Shown here piece after piece: positions 19,874-28,975 of a stretch of 35,660 nt of DNA. Within the stretch, counting starts at the first letter, position 1. Each line of letters opens with the position of its first letter. The position numbers were made by a program, and so were the translations under genes. The notes beneath the pieces are model-generated. The model did not search any database. It was not told where the DNA came from and saw nothing but the letters and a program-made list of their open reading frames with translations. The stretch is from Dethiosulfatibacter aminovorans DSM 17477 (GTDB taxonomy: Bacteria; Bacillota; Clostridia; Tissierellales; Dethiosulfatibacteraceae), in assembly GCF_900142005.1 (NCBI RefSeq), contig NZ_FQZL01000034.1, forward strand, positions 1 to 35,660, written 5' to 3'.

Positions 19874-20284
19874 ATGGCTAAATTCAAGCTTGAAATAGTA
19901 ACTCCGGACAGAATGTTTTACCAGGGTGAAGCAGACATGATTGTTGTCAGGGGAATAGCTGGAGAAATGGGCATATTGAAAGACCACGAACCATTTGTAA
20001 CGCCATTGTCAATAGGACAGGTCAGGATAAAGGATGACGGACAATTCAAAAGCGCCGCTCTTTCGCAGGGATATATGGAAGTCCTTGAAGAAAAGGTTGT
20101 AATCCTAAGCGATACAGCCGAGTGGCCGGATGAGATAGACATCGAAAGGGCCGAGCAGGCCAGAGTCAGGGCTGAGAAAAGGCTTGAGCAGAAGGTTGAA
20201 GGTCTTGACATCCTGAGAGCCGAGATAGCTCTTAAAAAGGCGGTTACAAGAATCGGAGTGGCAAAGCTGCCCAGCAGACACTAG
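19874..20284 (+). CDS. atpC: ATP synthase subunit epsilon
   Basis: 136 residues: N-terminal beta sandwich (FKLEIVTPDRMFYQGEADMI; GEMGILKDHEPFVTPL) and C-terminal helical hairpin (RAEKRLEQKVEGLDILRAEI) that can inhibit ATP hydrolysis. Last gene of the operon, followed by a strong terminator. Confidence 0.94.
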   Translation: MAKFKLEIVTPDRMFYQGEADMIVVRGIAGEMGILKDHEPFVTPLSIGQVRIKDDGQFKSAALSQGYMEVLEEKVVILSDTAEWPDEIDIERAEQARVRAEKRLEQKVEGLDILRAEIALKKAVTRIGVAKLPSRH

Positions 20285-20303
20285 AAATATTTGAACAAGA
20301 GAC

Positions 20304-20335
20304 AAGACATGGGGTCAGGCCCCATGTCTTTTTTT
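20304..20335 (+). terminator. Terminator of the ATP synthase operon
   Basis: Perfect 11-pair stem AAGACATGGGG (20304-20314) / CCCCATGTCTT (20320-20330), five-base loop, then a seven-T tract. Confidence 0.92.
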
Positions 20336-20345
20336 CTGCTTTTAC

Positions 20346-20372
20346 CAGACACGGGGCTTGACCTCATGTCTG
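20346..20372 (+). terminator. Decayed second copy of the atp terminator hairpin
   Basis: CAGACACGGGG / CCTCATGTCTG pairs at ten of eleven positions around a five-base loop and closely resembles the hairpin 16 bases upstream, but no T tract follows. Looks like a duplicated terminator stem that lost its tail. Confidence 0.45.
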
Positions 20373-20486
20373 ATGCATGTTAATCCGCATGCTGTTTTAC
20401 CTTGACGTAACATAAAGGTAATGAAAAATTCATAATTATATAGTATAATATATAATAACAAACACAATATATAGGGGGTATAATGC

Positions 20487-21860
20487 ATGAAGAAAACCTT
20501 TGTACTAGATACGAACGTAATACTCCAGACACCGTATTCACTGTATCAGTTTGATGAGCACGATATTGTAATAGCCGATATTGTCCTGGAAGAGCTCGAC
20601 AAGTTCAAGAGCGAATCATCGGACCTTGGTGCCCATGCCAGGGAAGCCGCAAGGATAATGGACGACCTGAGGAAAAAGGGAAATCTTATCGAAGGAGTTC
20701 AGCTGCCTGGAGGAGGATCAATAAGGATTGAGCTGAATCACACCGATATAGAGCTTCCTGACAGCTGGCTTAAACACAAGAACGACAACCGGATATTGAG
20801 GGTATGCAAGGGTCTAATGGACAAGGGAGAAAATGTAATTCTCATTTCAAAGGATGTGTTCCTGAGAATCAAGGCGGAAGTTATAGGAATTAAGGTGCAG
20901 GACTTCTTCGCGGAGCAGGTTCCTTCCTATGACGAACAGTACAAGGGAGTTGCAGAAGTTGTTGCGGAGGATCATGACATTACATCATTCTATAAGAATG
21001 GATATATACTGCCAAGTCAGTTGTTCATGTATACCCCGGAATTTGAAAAAATGGGCTACGAAGCTACGATGAACGAGTTTTTCATTATAAAATCAAATAC
21101 AAACGAGAAGCATTCAGCATTGGGAAGATTCGACGGTGAAAAGATAGTACCCTTGACCTATGATACGGACAAGCCATTTGGCGTGAGCCCTAGAAGCGTA
21201 TACCAGAAATTCATCCAGGAATCCCTCATGCAGGATGCGGACAAGGCACCTCTCGTAATAATAAAGGGCCCGGCAGGAACTGCCAAGACATTTTATTCAA
21301 TGGCTGTAGGTCTTCACAAGATACTTCACGAGCACAGCAGATTCTACAGGAAAATCCTGGTATGCAGACCCAATGTGAAAATGGACGAGGACATAGGATT
21401 CCTTCCCGGAACCGAAGAGGAAAAGATTGCACCATATATGAGGCCCATAATAGACAATCTAGAAATACTCATGACATTGGATTCGAAAAAGAAGTTCACC
21501 CAGGACGTGGACCTTTCCTACAAGATAAAGGAGCTTTTTGAAAACGGAGTTCTAACTACGGAGGCCATTGCCTTCATAAGGGGACGATCCATAGTGAACC
21601 AGTGGGTCCTCATAGACGAGGCTCAAAACCTTACACCGAGACAGGTAAAGGGGATAATAACAAGAGCGGGAATCGGCACGAAAATCATACTTGCCGGAGA
21701 CCCTGCCCAGATAGACCATCCCTTCCTTGACTCAAGGACAAACGGACTTTCCTATGCATCTGAAAAGATGAAGGGAAGCGGACTCTGCTACCAGGTTTCC
21801 CTGTCAGAGAAGGACTGTGAAAGATCACTGCTGGCATACGAGTCTTCCAAGAGGATGTAA
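20487..21860 (+). CDS. PIN-PhoH family ATPase/ribonuclease-like protein
   Basis: 457 residues. N-terminal PIN nuclease domain with acidic residues Asp8 (VLDTNVI), Glu35 (VLEELDKF) and Asp123 (ISKDVFLRIKA); C-terminal PhoH P-loop domain with Walker A GPAGTAKT (261-268) and Walker B VLIDEAQN (374-381). This is the arrangement of B. subtilis YlaK and mycobacterial PhoH2, described as RNA-unwinding and RNA-cleaving. GGGGG at 20474-20478 precedes ATG 20487; an ATG at 20483 is out of frame and stops early. Monocistronic between two terminators. Confidence 0.9.
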   Translation: MKKTFVLDTNVILQTPYSLYQFDEHDIVIADIVLEELDKFKSESSDLGAHAREAARIMDDLRKKGNLIEGVQLPGGGSIRIELNHTDIELPDSWLKHKNDNRILRVCKGLMDKGENVILISKDVFLRIKAEVIGIKVQDFFAEQVPSYDEQYKGVAEVVAEDHDITSFYKNGYILPSQLFMYTPEFEKMGYEATMNEFFIIKSNTNEKHSALGRFDGEKIVPLTYDTDKPFGVSPRSVYQKFIQESLMQDADKAPLVIIKGPAGTAKTFYSMAVGLHKILHEHSRFYRKILVCRPNVKMDEDIGFLPGTEEEKIAPYMRPIIDNLEILMTLDSKKKFTQDVDLSYKIKELFENGVLTTEAIAFIRGRSIVNQWVLIDEAQNLTPRQVKGIITRAGIGTKIILAGDPAQIDHPFLDSRTNGLSYASEKMKGSGLCYQVSLSEKDCERSLLAYESSKRM

Positions 21861-21891
21861 TAAGATAAGCAAGAAAGCAGCTACGTTGCGT

Positions 21892-21911
21892 AAAATGCGT
21901 AAGCATTTTTT
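21892..21911 (+). terminator. Short hairpin with T tract after the PhoH gene
   Basis: AAAATGC / GCATTTT, four-base loop, continuing into a six-T run; 32 bases past the PhoH stop. Low GC, so a weak terminator at best; the stronger one follows at 21994. Confidence 0.5.
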
Positions 21912-21993
21912 AAGAGGTCGCAGAAATTCCCCTTAACCGCATAATACCAACGCTTCAAGGGGTTATGCATATTTGAATTTCTTAGACTATAAG

Positions 21994-22045
21994 AAAAGAC
22001 TGGAATTGGTTGTTGCAAGTGCAGCAACAATTTCCAGTCTTTTTT
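21994..22045. terminator. Bidirectional terminator between convergent genes
   Basis: Long stem: AAAAGACTGGAA and GGTTGTTGC on the left pair with GCAGCAACAA and TTTCCAGTCTTTT on the right, four-base loop AAGT. T tract on the right for plus-strand transcripts and A tract on the left for minus-strand transcripts, so it can end both the PhoH gene and the minus-strand operon at 22050. Confidence 0.85.
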
Positions 22046-22049
22046 CACC

Positions 22050-24299
22050 CTATTCGTACATGCCGCCCCACTCCACAAGAGTGAATCCTTCGCGCACTAT
22101 GACCTCGACGGATTCAGGCTCGACGATTTCAGTGCCATCTGCGGGTATGAAGTAGAACCATATCCTGTATGTCTTGTTTGGGATGGGTGTTACATATACT
22201 GGCATTACACGATCGATGATGACCGTTTCCTGTGGATAGACAAGGTAATCCGTCTTCCCATCCAGCTTGTCCAGCCAGAATACCATGAAATCATCCTTTT
22301 CCTGTTCATTGAATCTGTACAGGTCGAGTATTTCTTCCATAATAATTTCTCTGTTGTCGACAGGCAGTTTCCAGCCAAAGTTTTTCTGGAAGAAGATGTC
22401 GTTTACAAGAGCTTCATAGAAGAGAAAGCTGTATGTATCGTCAATGAGTCCGTCGGGCGTAGCGGTGACTTTCCAGTAATTCATGTAGTCCGGTATTACC
22501 GTAGTCAATTGTCTTGGATATCTGAACGTCACCTTTATTGCTTCTTCCTTTTCGGGGTAGAGATAAATATTAGGCTTCAGAACCGGTATTCCAATCCCTT
22601 GGGGATAGCTGCCTCCCGGCATTGGCCTGTTTGTCCCTCCTGTGTTTGAGAAGCCGCTGTCACTGGTTCCGTTGAAGTCTTCAGGCGTATTTTGTGTCCA
22701 GTGTTCGTTGTTGCCGCCAGTGGATTCTCCAGTATTTATTCCTGATGCATTCGCTCCTGTGACTTGGGGATCGATTTCCCCCAATGCGTTAACCAGGGGA
22801 TTTTTATCCTTGTCATCATCATTCCCGCGGTTCTCATCCTTGGTACCCATGGCAAGTATTACCCTGATAAGATCCTTTAGTTCCTCGGGAGAAAGATCCT
22901 TGTTTGCTTCCTTGATTTCCTTTATCCATTCAAGAAAGGCTTCCCTGTCATGAATCAGGCTGTCGTAGCTTGGATTGTTATCCTGATATTGGGAAAAGAG
23001 CTCCCATATTTCATTCCTGCGGTCCCTTGCGTTTCCAAAGAGCCTGTCGCCAATTTCGCCAAACAAACTTTGGTCGCCGTTAAGGATCCTGTCAATCGAT
23101 GTATAGAAATCGTCTGACATGGTTCTATCGGCATGTTTTTCACCCAAGGCCATGAGTGATTCAAGGGTAAACTCTTTTATTTCATCGCTTCTCGGCCACC
23201 AATTGTCATCAACGGTGACCTTGATTTTTTCACCCCTCACAAGCTGGGCAAGCTGCTCTGCAGTCAGATTTGGCCAGCCCTCCTCCTTGCCGTTGGCATA
23301 GGACACGTATAGCTGCTCAAGTTTCTCGTATTCGGCTGCCGTCAGCATTTTTCCGTTGCTTCCCGGTACTATCTCGAATTTGTCGTTGAATACGACATAT
23401 TCGCCGTTTGGTAGCTTTAGTATCCTCATGTTTTTATCAAAAAGCATAAGGTTTGATTTTTCAATGAACATGTGATCGGTTATGTCAAGGCCCGCCTTTT
23501 CAAATCCTTTGCTGTACTGTGATTCAAAATATGGATTGATGCCGTCCCTGTGTACGTAATTCCATGCAGTGGTTGCTGCAGTGTTTCCGAGACCTGTGGC
23601 TGCGCCGTACAGCTTGAGGATTTCACCGATTGGTCTCAAAGGGGTTTTATCCATCTTTTCCCCTGCAAAATTGAGAACCTGACCTGTGGCGTTCAGGAAA
23701 CCCACCAGCTTTTGTGCAGCTTCAGGAGCTTCGGGATGGTCGGATTTTGCCTGGTTGTATGCATTGTATGCGTCATAGGCCTTTTGCGCCATCTCCACAT
23801 AACCTGCAAGGTGCTTCTCATAGGCCTCGGACCCTTCCTTGTACATCTTGTTGAACTCGTCCTTCCTTGCCTGCCAGTCGGTTTCGGACATCTTAAGCGC
23901 CCTTCTTGCCTGATCTTCGACATAGGCCTTTATTTCATCCTCGTGCTTGCCGTAAAGTTCGCTTCCCTTTTCCTGAGCCTTGGCAATTGCTTTTGCTTTT
24001 AGGTCATCCACCTGCTTGGCTATCTCTGCATCCTTTTTCAACTGATCCTTGAACCTTTCAATCTCTGCCGTCTGATTCTTGGCAAGCTGCTGCTCAAGGG
24101 CATGGAGGCGGTCCTGAGGGTAGTACTTTCCATCCTTGGCCATGGCAGCAACGTATTTCATTTCTGCAACGATCTCTTCCGATGTCATATCATCAATATC
24201 GTCAAATATGGCTCTTCCGTCCAGGTCGGCTGAGGCTGAAACCGGATTAAACAATAGAGTCACTGCAATAAACAGGCATATGAGTAAATGTTTTTTCAT
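22050..24299 (-). CDS. Secreted coiled-coil protein with C-terminal KPxIYLYP domain
   Basis: 749 residues. Signal peptide MKKHLLICLFIAVTLLFNPV ending near ASA. Residues about 50-190 are Lys/Glu/Ala-rich and look coiled coil (QQLAKNQTAEIERFKDQLKK). The middle holds an apolar AATGLGNTAATTAW stretch and a repeated LPNGEYVVFNDKF-like segment. About 505-570 is a Gly/Asn/Ser/Thr-rich linker. About 575-749 starts KPNIYLYPEKEEAIKVTFRY and continues WKVTATPDG, a domain I recall from other secreted Firmicutes proteins of unknown role. Start overlaps the stop of the upstream TPR gene by four bases. Function unknown; envelope-located by signal peptide. Confidence 0.85.
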   Translation of the reverse strand: MKKHLLICLFIAVTLLFNPVSASADLDGRAIFDDIDDMTSEEIVAEMKYVAAMAKDGKYYPQDRLHALEQQLAKNQTAEIERFKDQLKKDAEIAKQVDDLKAKAIAKAQEKGSELYGKHEDEIKAYVEDQARRALKMSETDWQARKDEFNKMYKEGSEAYEKHLAGYVEMAQKAYDAYNAYNQAKSDHPEAPEAAQKLVGFLNATGQVLNFAGEKMDKTPLRPIGEILKLYGAATGLGNTAATTAWNYVHRDGINPYFESQYSKGFEKAGLDITDHMFIEKSNLMLFDKNMRILKLPNGEYVVFNDKFEIVPGSNGKMLTAAEYEKLEQLYVSYANGKEEGWPNLTAEQLAQLVRGEKIKVTVDDNWWPRSDEIKEFTLESLMALGEKHADRTMSDDFYTSIDRILNGDQSLFGEIGDRLFGNARDRRNEIWELFSQYQDNNPSYDSLIHDREAFLEWIKEIKEANKDLSPEELKDLIRVILAMGTKDENRGNDDDKDKNPLVNALGEIDPQVTGANASGINTGESTGGNNEHWTQNTPEDFNGTSDSGFSNTGGTNRPMPGGSYPQGIGIPVLKPNIYLYPEKEEAIKVTFRYPRQLTTVIPDYMNYWKVTATPDGLIDDTYSFLFYEALVNDIFFQKNFGWKLPVDNREIIMEEILDLYRFNEQEKDDFMVFWLDKLDGKTDYLVYPQETVIIDRVMPVYVTPIPNKTYRIWFYFIPADGTEIVEPESVEVIVREGFTLVEWGGMYE

Positions 24300-25126
24300 G
24301 GCTGCACCTCCTCTGTTTCTGTTGAACCAATGTCGGTGAACCTGAGATAGCTTTCATATACAAGGGTTTCCTCATCGAAAGTGTCCGCAAGTTCCTTTGC
24401 GATTTCATACTGTTCTATTGCTTCCTCCTCCGACTGTGAATTGCCGTAGGCCTCGGCAAGTCTAAGCCTGTTGACCACCGATGTTTCATCAAGACCTACT
24501 GCAATCTTGTAGTAGAATATTTCCCGGAAATGGTCATTATAGCCCTTGTAGGCATCGCCTATGATGACGTAGGCCTTGCTGTATTCTGGGTCCAGCTCTG
24601 CCATGTGCAGTCCCTGATCAAGTGTATTCTTATAGTCGTTTTTCATATACAGAGCTTCTGCGTATAGTGTCCGTACAGCCATATCGTCAGGTAACTTTTT
24701 CAAAACCTGATAATATGCACCTGCTCCTTCCGTGAATTTGGACTCTTCCATATAAAGGTTACCTATGAGGAGGGCGGCTTCTTTTCTCCATCCATCTCCT
24801 GCATTGCTGTTTTCCAGAAAGTCGATGGCTGCCTCGTAACCCTCTTCTGTTTTCACTTTTTCCGCTTGGCTGAGTATGTCCCTTGTTTCCTTGTCCAGGG
24901 ATTCTTCCATATGGGAGATGCCTGCAACAACCAAAAGGGCAACCAGGATGACTATAAGCGAAAGGGCGTTCTTTCCGATTCCCTTGAACAGTTTATTGCC
25001 TGCAAGGCTTACTACTGCCAGCACGAGTCCAAATGCCATTACCATAAGACTGCTGAAGGAGAAAGCTGTAAGGATCATTTCCAAAAGAGCACCAAACAGG
25101 ATGCATATTCCAAATATCAACATCAT
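24296..25126 (-). CDS. Membrane-anchored TPR protein
   Basis: 276 residues. Three hydrophobic segments in the first 70 residues (MMLIFGICILFGALLEMIL; MVMAFGLVLAVVSLAG; LSLIVILVALLVVAGI) followed by about five TPR-like helix pairs, such as AALLIGNLYMEESKFTEGAG and SKAYVIIGDAYKGYNDHF. TPRs bind partner proteins; the likely partners are the products of the adjacent genes. Lies one base after the stop of the larger TPR gene and overlaps the secreted-protein gene. No known family recognised. Confidence 0.82.
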   Translation of the reverse strand: MMLIFGICILFGALLEMILTAFSFSSLMVMAFGLVLAVVSLAGNKLFKGIGKNALSLIVILVALLVVAGISHMEESLDKETRDILSQAEKVKTEEGYEAAIDFLENSNAGDGWRKEAALLIGNLYMEESKFTEGAGAYYQVLKKLPDDMAVRTLYAEALYMKNDYKNTLDQGLHMAELDPEYSKAYVIIGDAYKGYNDHFREIFYYKIAVGLDETSVVNRLRLAEAYGNSQSEEEAIEQYEIAKELADTFDEETLVYESYLRFTDIGSTETEEVQP

Positions 25127-25127
25127 A

Positions 25128-27605
25128 TTATTGTCCCTCCTTTGAAGCCAGTATGTTTTCCAGTTCCCTTATCTGATAGGTTGAATGTATGGAGACGCCG
25201 AAGTGGTCCGACTGGTGGTCTTGTGCAGGCATCAGAGTGAGGGTTTTCTGGAATGCCCCCATGGCTTCCTCGTATCTTTCCTGTTTCTTGTATGCGTGAC
25301 CCAATGCAAACCATGCATATGGATCATTGTTGAAAATACGGATTGATTCCTTGTAGTAGTTCTCGGCAAGTACATATGACTCGGGATGATTTTGATGGTA
25401 GCCATATTCCATATATGCATTACCTATCATATAGTAGAGCTTGGAAAAGCTCGGATTATATTCAATTGCCAGGGTGAGATTGTCTATTGTACCCAGCGTG
25501 TCGACTTCACTGCTCATGGTACCGAAGGCTCCCATTATGTAATGGCAGGTGAATGCATCTGCACTGTCACCGGATGACAATACTTCCTTTGCTTTTTCAT
25601 CCATGACCATTCTCCTTGCATACTTAATGACATAAGTATTGTAGAGTTCGTCATAAAAGCTGAAAAGATCCTCTTTTTCCACAATCAAGTCCGAGAAATG
25701 GTCGATATTATCAAGTGATGATTTGTATTCACCCTTGTACAGCTCAATAAGGGACTTGCAATAAACTGCAAACCATCTCTTGCTGTCTTTTGCAAGGATT
25801 TTGTCAACTACTAGCTCTGCCTCTTGAGTAACTTCATAATATGACGAATTGTAATTCTTCTTCAGAAGGGAATAGGCGTATTGTTCTGCTATTTCGGGGT
25901 TTTGAGGATTCCTTTCATAGGCTTCCTTGATAACCTTGTCCATCACATTCTGGTTGCCGGCTCTCAGTATTACTCCACTGTAGAGTTCCTGGGCCCATTT
26001 TTCATCAGGATACTGGTCCAGTATTGTCTGGGCTGCTTCTATGGCTGTTGTATAGGCTTTATTGTCAGCCTTCAGTTCCAAATCCGTCATGGCTATAAGA
26101 TAATTTGTTACTACATCCTCAGGCAGTATCTCCCTGATCATCATCAGTTCTTCCATTGCCTCGGGATAAAGCTGGTTGTTGTAGTATTCATAAGCCATTG
26201 TTGTTATGTTTTCAAGGCAGATTTTCATATAGCCGTCTATTGATTCTAGGGTTGAATCAATTCTTCTCACACTCATGGAATTGAGACCGATTGAATTGGA
26301 ATACATCCCTTTTACAACCATTTCTCTCGCTATGCTCTCCACAAGTTCTTCTTTGTTAAGTTTAATACTGAGATCTAGAATCAGTTTGTAAGCCTCAACG
26401 AACAGAGGATCATATTCCTTGGCATTCTGTGCCAGGGACAGTGACTTTGACGGGTCTTCATCAATATATCTCAATGCATCCAGGTAATATATTTTCCCTC
26501 CGTTGGGATAGAATGCATAGGCTTCCTTGAATAATGCATTTGCTTCTTTCATAGAGTTTTTTTTCTGATCGTCAGTTGCTTTTTTGTCCTTCTGGATGTG
26601 CATATCCATCAGATAGCCGTTATATGCCTTCATTAGTGCATATGCCTTCTTGTACTCGTTGCCGCAAAGGTAAAGCTGGCCATCTCTTCTGTAGTCTTCA
26701 GCTCCTGCAATGATCCGATCATATTCACCCTCTATGCTGTTGGTAAAAGGTATTGAATAATAAACAAGTGCAGCCAGGGACAGGACTACCAGTACATATC
26801 CTAAAGGAGATGTCTTTGCTGGTTTAAAATCAGCCTTGTCTTCATATATGACCCTTATCGTTTTCATCAGGAACAATATCCCCCAGCCCATGAGACAAGC
26901 ATATGTGACAGTCCTGTAGAATAGGATCGTTACAGGTGAAAGATTTGTAGAAAATGCAACAGGCCAAAAAAGAAAATGAAGAAGCAGTATAAATACGGAA
27001 ATAAGTATGATTATTATGGAGCTCATGATGTTGTATTTGATGCTTTTAACATATATGGCAATTGATTTCATGAAACAGCTGAAATATTGATTGGGGCTTG
27101 TTGAATTGCGAACAATGAGCCATGAGTTAAAAATGATTATTTCCATTAATATAAGACCTGCAATGGTCAGTGCCAGAGACTTAAGGAATATAGGAGTGGC
27201 ATCCGGATTGGCAAGTACTGGTATATTGTGCTGGAGGAGCTTTGCAATGACTGCAAGAATCAGGAAGTTCATGACAAAGGCTGCTAGGCCTTTTTTCTTC
27301 CCGGGTTCATGTATTTCTTCATGACCGACAGAGTCCGGTTCGGTTTCCTCATCCATTGCAACTTCATCAGGGATTTTAGGAGTCTGTATCTTGTGGATTC
27401 CATAATACAGGAAGAAGCCTCCAACCATATACCCAATAATCTGAAAAACGGGGGCTGCAAAGACAGGGAGCATCCTGTTCAATACTGCAAGGTAGAAAAC
27501 TCCGATTGATTCACCCAGCAGGGCAATGAATATTGCCAGAAACACCAGTAATTGAGATGGAAATACAGATTTGATGCGAATTGCTTTCTTCAAAACACCA
27601 ATCAT
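25128..27605 (-). CDS. Large polytopic membrane protein with C-terminal TPR array
   Basis: 825 residues. About seven hydrophobic segments in the first 290 (for instance LLVFLAIFIALLGESIGVFY, IIIILISVFILLLHFLFW, GYVLVVLSLAALVYYSIPF), then roughly 530 residues of TPR-like repeats, clearest near the end (DPYAWFALGHAYKKQERYEE). AAGGAGG sits eight bases before ATG 27605 and a good promoter lies 40-70 bases upstream. First gene of a three-gene operon with a second TPR membrane protein and a secreted protein. The combination suggests an envelope scaffold or secretion-related complex, but this is inference. Confidence 0.83.
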   Translation of the reverse strand: MIGVLKKAIRIKSVFPSQLLVFLAIFIALLGESIGVFYLAVLNRMLPVFAAPVFQIIGYMVGGFFLYYGIHKIQTPKIPDEVAMDEETEPDSVGHEEIHEPGKKKGLAAFVMNFLILAVIAKLLQHNIPVLANPDATPIFLKSLALTIAGLILMEIIIFNSWLIVRNSTSPNQYFSCFMKSIAIYVKSIKYNIMSSIIIILISVFILLLHFLFWPVAFSTNLSPVTILFYRTVTYACLMGWGILFLMKTIRVIYEDKADFKPAKTSPLGYVLVVLSLAALVYYSIPFTNSIEGEYDRIIAGAEDYRRDGQLYLCGNEYKKAYALMKAYNGYLMDMHIQKDKKATDDQKKNSMKEANALFKEAYAFYPNGGKIYYLDALRYIDEDPSKSLSLAQNAKEYDPLFVEAYKLILDLSIKLNKEELVESIAREMVVKGMYSNSIGLNSMSVRRIDSTLESIDGYMKICLENITTMAYEYYNNQLYPEAMEELMMIREILPEDVVTNYLIAMTDLELKADNKAYTTAIEAAQTILDQYPDEKWAQELYSGVILRAGNQNVMDKVIKEAYERNPQNPEIAEQYAYSLLKKNYNSSYYEVTQEAELVVDKILAKDSKRWFAVYCKSLIELYKGEYKSSLDNIDHFSDLIVEKEDLFSFYDELYNTYVIKYARRMVMDEKAKEVLSSGDSADAFTCHYIMGAFGTMSSEVDTLGTIDNLTLAIEYNPSFSKLYYMIGNAYMEYGYHQNHPESYVLAENYYKESIRIFNNDPYAWFALGHAYKKQERYEEAMGAFQKTLTLMPAQDHQSDHFGVSIHSTYQIRELENILASKEGQ

Positions 27606-27643
27606 TATTGGTCCTCCTTAATTTTTCTATAATGTATAATATA

Positions 27644-27672
27644 AGTATAACAAAGCAGAGGTGTATTGTCAC
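27644..27672 (-). promoter_or_regulatory. Promoter of the TPR/secreted-protein operon
   Basis: On the minus strand GTGACA (27672-27667), a 17-base spacer and TATACT (27649-27644); five of six matches in each box. The start codon follows 38 bases downstream. Confidence 0.7.
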
Positions 27673-27703
27673 TGACGAGTAAGCTGTAATGGCATAGATA
27701 AGA

Positions 27704-28190
27704 TAAGGGGTTAACTCTAGAGAAGCCAGTGAGGAAAGGAATCTGGAAAATTTCAGCAGGGATGTTTTTGCAAATAAATCAGAGGGGATTGAAGGAAATG
27801 CAGTATTTACAAACTGGGAACGAGCCTTTGACTATATCAGTAAAATATCTGAAGATGAATTGATTTCAATGCAATACCTTATGAAGAAAAATGCCGAATT
27901 GGATTTACCTTTTTTGTTTGGGCAAATAGGTAGATGGTGGGGCAATAATCCTGTCAAAAAAAGACAAGAAGAAATAGACATAATTGCAGCAGATGACAAA
28001 ATGCAATTTTTTGTGAATGCAAGTGGAAAAATGAGCTTTTAGGCATGAAAATATTCAATGAGCTTGTTGAGAAAAGTAAACTAATAAAAAAATATGAGAA
28101 CAAATACTATTATTTGTTCTCGAAATCCGGGTTTACAAAAGAATTGTTTATCTATGTCACAATTCAGCCTCGGTTTATAGATTTACTTAT
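27704..28190 (+). pseudogene. Decayed C-terminal part of a DUF234-type ATPase
   Basis: From 27704 an open frame without a start encodes AVFTNWERAFDYIS and later GQIGRWWGNNPVKKRQEEID. At the T run near 28005 the frame breaks: shifting by one base restores FCECKWKNELLGMKIFNEL and then KYYYLFSKSGFTKELF, ending around 28190. WWG.NP..K..EEIDI, ECKW and YYLFSKSGF are familiar from archaeal-type AAA ATPases with a C-terminal nuclease-like domain. The ATPase domain is missing and at least one frameshift is present, so this is a relic rather than two short genes. Confidence 0.65.
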
Positions 28191-28220
28191 GGTACGGTTC
28201 ACCTCAGTGCCTTCAACAGT

Positions 28221-28245
28221 AAAAAAAGAGCATAATCGCTCTTTT
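28221..28245 (-). terminator. Terminator of the ATPase/TOPRIM pair
   Basis: On the minus strand AAAAGAGC (28245-28238), six-base loop, GCTCTTTT, ending in a seven-T tract; eight bases beyond the stop of the TOPRIM-like gene. Confidence 0.8.
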
Positions 28246-28252
28246 GAAGTTT

Positions 28253-28975
28253 CTATATTTTTATTATTCGAGTAAGGTCTTTATAGAACCTTTCAAAACT
28301 TAAAGGGCAGTTTTCTCTTAGGTGTCCTATGCTACTTGAGCTAGCGATCTCATTGAATAATTCTCTATTGGGTTCTTGATCAAATTGGTCAAGAACCCTT
28401 TTCAACACATTTTTAGGATAGTCGCTATCCGGATTATTATCTTGACCCCAAAGGTATTCTGGCTTCGAAGGAAGAGTAGGATTTGAGGGATAACTGCCAA
28501 ATAGTGAAAGAAAAGAATCAGGATCTCCTAAAAGCCATGATTCAATCATAGTTGCAGGTACAACTGGTATAGAGTTTTCATCTCTATCATCACTATACGC
28601 AGAATAACCTGCTTGGATTTCAGTGTAGTTATTTTCAAAAGATCTTCTAATAGAGAGCTCTTTTGTTTTTGCAGATCTATCAAAATCGGAATCAACATAA
28701 CAGAGAACATGGTCAATGTTTAGCGATTCGGCTTTCAAGCAGAGTTTAAATGCCTTATCGGCATGACCGGATAGTTTTGAGCTTGCTTTCTTTTGTTTTT
28801 TGCTTCGTCTTGATTTGAAAACATCTCGTTTTGATATTGATATTATTTCAATATCCTCATCAACCAGAATGTCTCTTATGTATGCTTGAACAGGGCCTTC
28901 CAACCAATCCTGTGTTCCAAACTCCTGTACACCGCAATCAGTAACACCTTCACCACTAATTAGTAATCTTTTCAT
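28253..28975 (-). CDS. TOPRIM-like (DUF4276-type) protein, partner of the OLD-like ATPase
   Basis: 240 residues. The N-terminal LLISGEGVTD (Glu9, Asp13) and later DHVLCYVDSDFD (Asp95, Asp97, Asp99) fit the Glu and Asp-x-Asp metal ligands of TOPRIM nuclease-like folds. A Lys/Arg-rich stretch (KSRRSKKQKK) lies between them. I chose ATG 28975 because GGTGG is six bases upstream; ATG 28981 is too close to it. Its start lies inside the ATPase gene, so the two are translationally coupled. ATPase/TOPRIM pairs of this kind include phage-defence systems (OLD, PARIS); this specific family is not certain. Confidence 0.7.
   Translation of the reverse strand: MKRLLISGEGVTDCGVQEFGTQDWLEGPVQAYIRDILVDEDIEIISISKRDVFKSRRSKKQKKASSKLSGHADKAFKLCLKAESLNIDHVLCYVDSDFDRSAKTKELSIRRSFENNYTEIQAGYSAYSDDRDENSIPVVPATMIESWLLGDPDSFLSLFGSYPSNPTLPSKPEYLWGQDNNPDSDYPKNVLKRVLDQFDQEPNRELFNEIASSSSIGHLRENCPLSFERFYKDLTRIIKI

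Noticed and set aside
27860..28275. Two separate small genes on the plus strand (27860-28042 and 28045-28275)
   Set aside because: Together they read as consecutive pieces of one ATPase family with a frameshift between; treated as one pseudogene.
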